A DNA stretch of 64,000 bases from Morella rubra (taxonomy: Eukaryota > Streptophyta > Magnoliopsida > Fagales > Myricaceae): the NCBI GenBank assembly GCA_003952965.2, contig CM025853.1, positions 17,634,731-17,698,730 of the forward strand. The letters run 5' to 3'. Positions 58,648-64,000 of this stretch are shown piece by piece (the first letter of the stretch is position 1; each line of letters opens with the position of its first letter). The notes beneath the pieces were generated by a model that did no database searches, was not told where the DNA came from, and saw nothing but the letters and a program-made list of their open reading frames with translations. Position numbers and translations under genes: made by a program.

Positions 58648-60334
58648 CTAAAACAATTTGACCGGCACAAGGTTAAGTGCTGTTTTTTTATGGGTAGTAA
58701 GGCTGAGACCAACTGACTCTTCCATGCTAATATCTTCCTCCTTCATTCCATGGGGTAGTTTCCAGTCGAAACAGTACAAAAGATTTGCCAGTGCAAGCTC
58801 AATTGTTGATGTAGCCATAGATATCCCAGGACAACTTCTTCGACCGGCTCCAAATGGCAAGAACTCGAAATTTTGCCCTTTATAATCAATGGAGCTATCA
58901 AGGAACCTTTCTGGGCTGAATTCTTCTGGGTTCTTCCAGTACTGAGGATCTCGTCCTATTGCCCAAGCATTAACTTGGAGTAGTGTCTTTGGGTAGATGT
59001 CATAACCATTAAGCTTGAAGTGCGTCATGGTTTCTCTTGCAAGAAGCAGAGGAGCTGGAGGGTGCAATCTAAGAGTTTCTTTCACTATCATCTTGAGATA
59101 GGGAAGGTGATCAGTGTCACTTTCAGTAACTTTTCCTTTTTCTCCCACGAATTTTCTGACTTCACCTTGTGCTTTCTTCATCAGTTGTGGGTTCCTTGCA
59201 AGCTCTGCCATGGCCCATATCATGGTAATTGCACCAGTATCCACTCCACCCAAAAAAAAGTTCTGATACATGCATATACAAAAGACAGGTAAGCAGAGGA
59301 GAACCTCGTTTTTTATATAAGGTAATACAATTGTAGGGCCTGTTTTGATCTTTTATGGCACAAGAAAGATTGCATTAAAGGGAGGAAATTGAAACTAACA
59401 CCTACTGGAGGAAAGACTAGAAGCTTACCAAGAGGACCGCCTTAATGTTGTCTTTAGTAAACCGAGCAGCACCATATTCGGTTTGCTCCCTTTCTACTCT
59501 CAACAGGACATCAACAATGTCCTCGCGCTCTTGTTTTGTCTTCTCGGACTTGAGATGAAGATCAATCACCTGCTGGAAACAATTATCCAACTCATGGAAA
59601 ATCTTTTCAAGCCTTTCAAATCTTCCGGAGATCTTGTCCTTGATCCATCCTACGAATGGAAAGCATTCAGCTGCATTGAAGCTTCCCAACATGGCTTCAG
59701 CCTCATGAACCACTTCTTGAAACCTTTCATTATCTAAATCACTTCCACGGAAACTCGTACCAAATGCAATCCTAAAGGTTATACATGCGGTGAGTGCAAA
59801 CAGCTTCTCAGAAAGATCAACGGGGGTTGCAGAAAGTGAAGATTCAGATATCGAATGGATGAGCATAGCGACTTCTTCTTCCCTGATTGACCGATATGAT
59901 TGAATCCTCTTTACGCTCAAAACCTCAAGAACACATATTTTCCTGATCTCTCTCCAATACTCACCGTACGGTGAAAAAGCCATGTCTCGATAATTATAGG
60001 AAAGTTTTCTAGAGCTATCTAAGGAAGGTCTACTGCAACAATCAAGATCATGAACCTTTAAGACCTCTCTGGCAGCCTCGGCAGAAGATATGACTACATT
60101 TGGGATAGCACCGAGATGAAGGAGCATCACGGGGCCAAATTGTTTTGAGAGTTGCCACAAAGATTGGTGACGCAATTGACCAAGTTGATGCAAGTTACCT
60201 ATAAGGGGAAGCTTCAGAGGGCCTGGTGGAGGCAGCTTGTTTCGGCTTCGATCTTCCATCGCCTTCTTCATGAGCAGCATTAGAGGGAGACATATGAGAA
60301 GAGCGAGCCACATGGTTACAGCATAAAGAGCCAT
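58648..60334 (-). CDS. CYP71: Cytochrome P450, CYP71 family, gene 2
   Basis: Two exons, 59429-60334 (302 codons) and 58648-59262 (204 codons plus TAG), phase-0 intron of 166 bp at the same position as in gene 1; 506 residues. I chose the ATG at 60334 (MALYAVTMWLALLICLPL, ER anchor) over the in-frame ATG at 60421 because it aligns with gene 1 and sits just below a TATA-like box. Motifs: PPPGPLKLPLIGNLHQ, WREIRK, I-helix GGVDTG (Asp310-Thr311 normal), KETLR, SPERF, PFGAGRRSCPG (Cys446). It is a paralogue of gene 1, same orientation about 5 kb apart, so a CYP71 cluster. All catalytic residues are present; substrate unknown. Confidence 0.95.
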
Positions 60335-60365
60335 GAAGCGTGATCTTCTATGTTGGTCGCGCTTC

Positions 60366-60374
60366 CTTTTATAG
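60366..60374 (-). promoter_or_regulatory. TATA-like box of CYP71 gene 2
   Basis: CTATAAAAG on the minus strand, 32-40 bases before the start codon at 60334. It lies inside the longer upstream open frame, which argues against the upstream ATG at 60421. Confidence 0.5.
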
Positions 60375-61840
60375 AAACAGAGGCACTGGACTGGTCTCCA
60401 CAGCCGGCTATGGGGATACATGCGCTAGATTCGTCTTACCGTAACTTGTACTGCTCCGTCTCTCTGAGCGTTACACTCTACAGTGTCAATTTTGACACGT
60501 TACATCTTTTTATTATAAATATTAAATACATCGAAATTTAACCTATCTATTGGGATATATTATTCCCTCCAACTATTTATACTAAATAATTTACACCCAC
60601 AATAATATAATATCTTTACTGAATAAAAATAGTCAAAAGTATTATCTTATTTTAATTTAAAATTTTGACGCGTATAGAATTAATAATTAGAAGGATAAAA
60701 AGTATATTTTATCTTTTTTTTTGTGGCTGGTTGGCCGATAGGCATTAATGCCGCATTGTAACTTTTTTTTTTTTTTTTTAAATCATTGCCGCATTGTAAC
60801 TTATCTCATTGAAATATCAACTCTTAGGCATGCGGTACCGCCAACGCCAAGTCGCAGTCCTGTCTTTTGCGGCTAGGGTTGGGACCCAAAATTCTGCCGT
60901 CCATAGCTTTTCTCGTCTCGGAATAGTCCATGAGTCATGAAGCATATCATATCCCGTTGAAGTGTTTTTGGGCTTTATGAGTGAAGACAACTCCAATTCA
61001 GATTTTGGAACCAACTTTTCCTCCATCAGTCGCGCAGGCCTGGCGAGTTCCAGTTTTCTATTTATGGTTATCCTCTGGAATATATAACACGTCATTGAAA
61101 CCTTCCAAAACAATTTTACAATTCCGATGGTACTAGCTATCTCTGGGGCCGGCAGGGTTCTAAAAGGTTAGCGGGAGGCGGAATTTATTTTTACTTTTTT
61201 ATTTTTTCCCTAAGTAGCGAGAGGCGGAATTGAACGAGACAAGTGTTTTGCTCGAAACTTTACAAAATTTCGGAGAATTCCAGGCGTTTAGAACACGACA
61301 CACCATTTCACGCCTAGAATAAATATTCAGACGTTATGTGTTAGGTAAAGCTTCAAATGTTAAAATTAAGGGTTGAGTACCCATTTTATTTTTAGATTTT
61401 GACTTTTTTTTTTAATAAATATTCATTTGGTTTTTGAATTAATTATAGAAATTCGAGTTTATGATTTTTTTGTTAAAGCTGAAGTTATAGTCTTAAAATT
61501 TCATTATGAAAATTAACATTTCACATGAGTTTCAATCATAAATTGATAGGTGTCACTGAAGACTAAAATCATGTGATTTATAATTTTTAAATTTTTATTT
61601 TTTAAAATAATTAAGTTTGTTTTATTTTTTAGAAAACAAAAAGTTAAAAGAAAAAAAATCTTTAAAAAATTACCAGTTACGTGATTGTAATTTTAGTAAA
61701 CAGGCCGTGTCAATTATGAAACGACTTGTTTTATAAAAATTACATAGATATTTATGATTAATTTAAAAATCAAAGAACTATTTATTAAAATAGTTGTAGA
61801 TAACCCTAAAATTAACATAATTCAGTCTTCTTTCTTTTAA

Positions 61841-62056
61841 CCCTGCCCTTCCCGAAGGGCACCGACTTCTGTAGGAAAGAACGCTCCCTCATCTGCAACG
61901 GCTTTAATTCCCTTTTTTTTATGCGAATTACCAATAGACAGCCCTGCTTCTTTTTAACTCTTCCGGAAGAATACCGACGTCTGTCTGAAAGAACGTCGGT
62001 CTCTGGGTCTCTCTTCTGCTACGGCTTTACTTCCTTTTTAATGCGAATTACCAATA
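61841..62056. repeat. Imperfect direct repeat, period about 120 bp
   Basis: Both units contain GAAAGAACG, CTGC(A/T)ACGGCTTTA and ATGCGAATTACCAATA; the last word is at 61921 and again at 62041. Confidence 0.85.
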
Positions 62057-62951
62057 TAAAGATTCTGCTGACAGACATCCAGCTGAATCTGGACATGAGA
62101 TATTCAAGAAGACACCGGCGAAATTACCACCCCTGTCGTCCAGCTTGACCATCACAAGTGAGTTCCAGTTTTTTATCTTTTCGTGCGGCCGGACTGCAAG
62201 AATTTAACCCCTCAATCTTGTCTTTTCCCCCTCGTATGAGACTCTAGATCTTTCAATCGTATCTTTTGTCTGTGTAGCACTAGAATTAGTATTCTTTTTT
62301 TTTTTCTTTCTTAATGCTAGAATTAGTCAAACTCCTTTCTTTTTTTTTCTGGTGTTTTAACCTTGTACGTAACTTTGAATCTCTACTTATTTCTCTCCGA
62401 CTTTCAACCATTGATTATACATTTTCCTTTGAGGCGTGGGGTTAGTTTAATCTAATATATATTAGGTGGTTGAAAAATTAGAACCATAACAATTATAAAA
62501 TTCAAGAGGTAAGTTTGAACAAGTTAGAATTTAGGAAGTAGCTGTAATTAGGATGACATATAGTTTGAAATTAGACTTATTAGAGCAACTTTGAGTTGTT
62601 GCTTGTATGGTAGAGAAACCTACACGCAACATTCTTGTGTAATTTTACATTACACTCCTAAATTATAAGGTTAATATTATTTGAGGTTCAAACAACCAAA
62701 TTCTTCTCATTGAGCCTCAACTATCAAAATTCATCAATGTATACTCTTAAAAATAACATCTAACTTTTAAAATTATGCTACATAATTTATTTAAAACACA
62801 TGTGATATGATTTTGACCGTTAGATCTTTTTTAATTGTGTACAATGATGAATTTTGGTAATTGAAGGGCTCGATGTGACAAATATGTTAGTTTAGACTCC
62901 TAAAATTACATTAATTCTATAGTTTGAGGATGCAAATAAACGTTTCCTTAC

Positions 62952-63315
62952 TTATAGTTGGACAGATCTAGCTCCTTTCGTTCATGTTGGGATTTAATAT
63001 GGATTACACGCAAAAAGAAACATTTGATTATTGATATGAGAATAATCTCCAGAAAGTGTTATATTTCAGGAAATATGTTCCATTCTCCATGACAATTATG
63101 TGGTTAGTGTGAATCCCTTGAAATTTGGGGGTGAAAAGCAATATTTCCTCTATTTATAATTGGACAGACATGACCCTTTGTTCATGTCGGGATTCAAAAT
63201 GGATTGCACGCAAAAACAACCATTTGATTATTGACGTGAGGATCATCTCCATAAGGCGTAATATTTCAGAAAATATGCTCCATTCAACATGATAATGATG
63301 CGGTTTGCGTGAATC
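62952..63315. repeat. Imperfect direct repeat, two units of about 162 bp spaced by 38 bp
   Basis: Unit 1 at 62952-63115 and unit 2 at 63154-63315 share TTATA(G/A)TTGGACAGA, TGGATT(A/G)CACGCAAAAA, CATTTGATTATTGA, ATATTTCAG and GTGAATC, with about 15 percent differences by eye. Confidence 0.88.
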
Positions 63316-64000
63316 TCACACATCCTGCGTCTGTAATATTTTTTATTTTATATTAATATATTTGTTGTGGAGACCATTTCGGTTCAGAACAGAAACATTG
63401 TGTTGCCTGTTCAAGATACGAGGTGAAAGAGAGACAAGTACGAGGTTCAGGACTTTTTGCTTGGAGCAAATGCAGCAAGAAGATTGTTGACGTAATTCTC
63501 ACGGTCTCACCTAGTAATGGCCTAACGGGTTTCCTTGATGTTGTCCTGTTATGTCTATTTGTAGAGTTTTTGGATGAATGTCTCTGATTGTTTTAGAGGC
63601 GGTTCTGTGTCCCTTGGTCTTGTTCATGGACCGGATGAATTTAGGGCGCCATGCCCTGTGAATGTCATGTGTAATTGTGTACTCGAAGGAGAACTTCTGT
63701 ACGCTGTGGTTGTGTATTCTGCAATATTTTTACATGAATCACTAGCGATTCTTTAGGCTTTTCAACTTGTGGGATGTAAAGCCGATATTGCCATGATTTT
63801 CGCACATCATGTCGGGATCCAAGCTGGACTCAAAGAAAACTTGAGTGAACGGAGGTGTAGAAGACAAAGATAAATGCAAGTGCATAATTGAAAAATAATA
63901 TTAGGAGAAGAGAGAAATAGTTGGAAAAACAGAGATTTAAGTCATGATTTGATCTAGAAGACTTAGTACACAAAAGCATAAGTTAAAAGTTTCTATTTAT

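Larger units (their letters stand above)
60335..64000. other. Intergenic region at the right edge
   Basis: No gene recognised. Two local direct repeats (61841-62056 and 62952-63315) stand out. Text at 62041-62160, followed by a possible donor (CACAAGTGAGTTCC), could be a leader exon of a gene lying to the right, and 63370-63760 is less AT-rich than its surroundings, but no protein family is visible. Confidence 0.45.

Noticed and set aside
60335-60421. Upstream in-frame start of CYP71 gene 2
   Set aside because: It would add a charged 29-residue leader before the membrane anchor and overlap the TATA-like box; gene 1 aligns from the inner ATG.
1-64000. Transferred bacterial or organellar DNA, or tRNA/rRNA genes
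   Set aside because: No bacterial operon structure, plastid or mitochondrial gene, or convincing tRNA was seen by reading.

Overview
The window is nuclear DNA of a flowering plant, probably a woody eudicot. Genes are split by short introns with GT..AG borders, proteins are plant-specific (sieve element occlusion protein, CYP86 and CYP71 cytochromes P450, RGLG ubiquitin ligase), and AT-rich intergenic DNA is full of plant transposon remnants (Ty1/copia, LINE, Tourist-like MITEs, an hAT-like element). The species cannot be fixed from sequence alone.

Layout. (1) 1-2854, minus: a sieve element occlusion related gene running off the left edge. (2) 4213 to about 17640: a tandem duplication of a unit holding a single-exon CYP86-type fatty-acid hydroxylase gene followed by a 20S proteasome beta2 (PBB) gene. 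The first PBB copy is dead: it is frameshifted, carries a copia fragment that itself carries a LINE fragment, and is cut at the duplication junction. The second PBB copy reads open through seven exons but its last exon is not found. (3) About 18770-28990: a 10 kb block with no recognisable gene, transposon or repeat and no CpG depletion. It replaces the place where the last PBB exon and the first GLE1 exon(s) should be. (4) 29070-36219, plus: GLE1, an mRNA-export factor, 12 exons, lacking its N-terminus. (5) 37243-41053, minus: a complete RGLG-type VWA/RING E3 ligase, 11 coding exons, tail to tail with GLE1. (6) 42500-54700: a rearranged region around CYP71 genes. It has two pairs of kilobase-size duplications, a 1.5 kb hAT-like element with a perfect 8-bp target duplication, a CYP71 N-terminal scrap, a fragment of an unrelated coiled-coil gene joined to a CYP71 pseudogene, and one complete CYP71 gene (51774-53615, minus). 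(7) 58648-60334, minus: a second complete CYP71 gene. (8) 60335-64000: AT-rich intergenic DNA with local direct repeats.

The genes are ordinary neighbours, not a pathway or operon. The two CYP86 copies probably act on long-chain fatty acids (cutin/suberin-type chemistry); the CYP71 pair would act in specialised metabolism. RGLG and GLE1 are housekeeping or signalling genes.

I found no convincing new biological system. The strongest anomalies are the history-free 10 kb block that removes an exon from both flanking genes, the inversion-like split of a CYP71 gene, the hAT-like element with a two-module minisatellite core, and a lysine in place of the conserved acidic I-helix residue in one otherwise intact CYP71.
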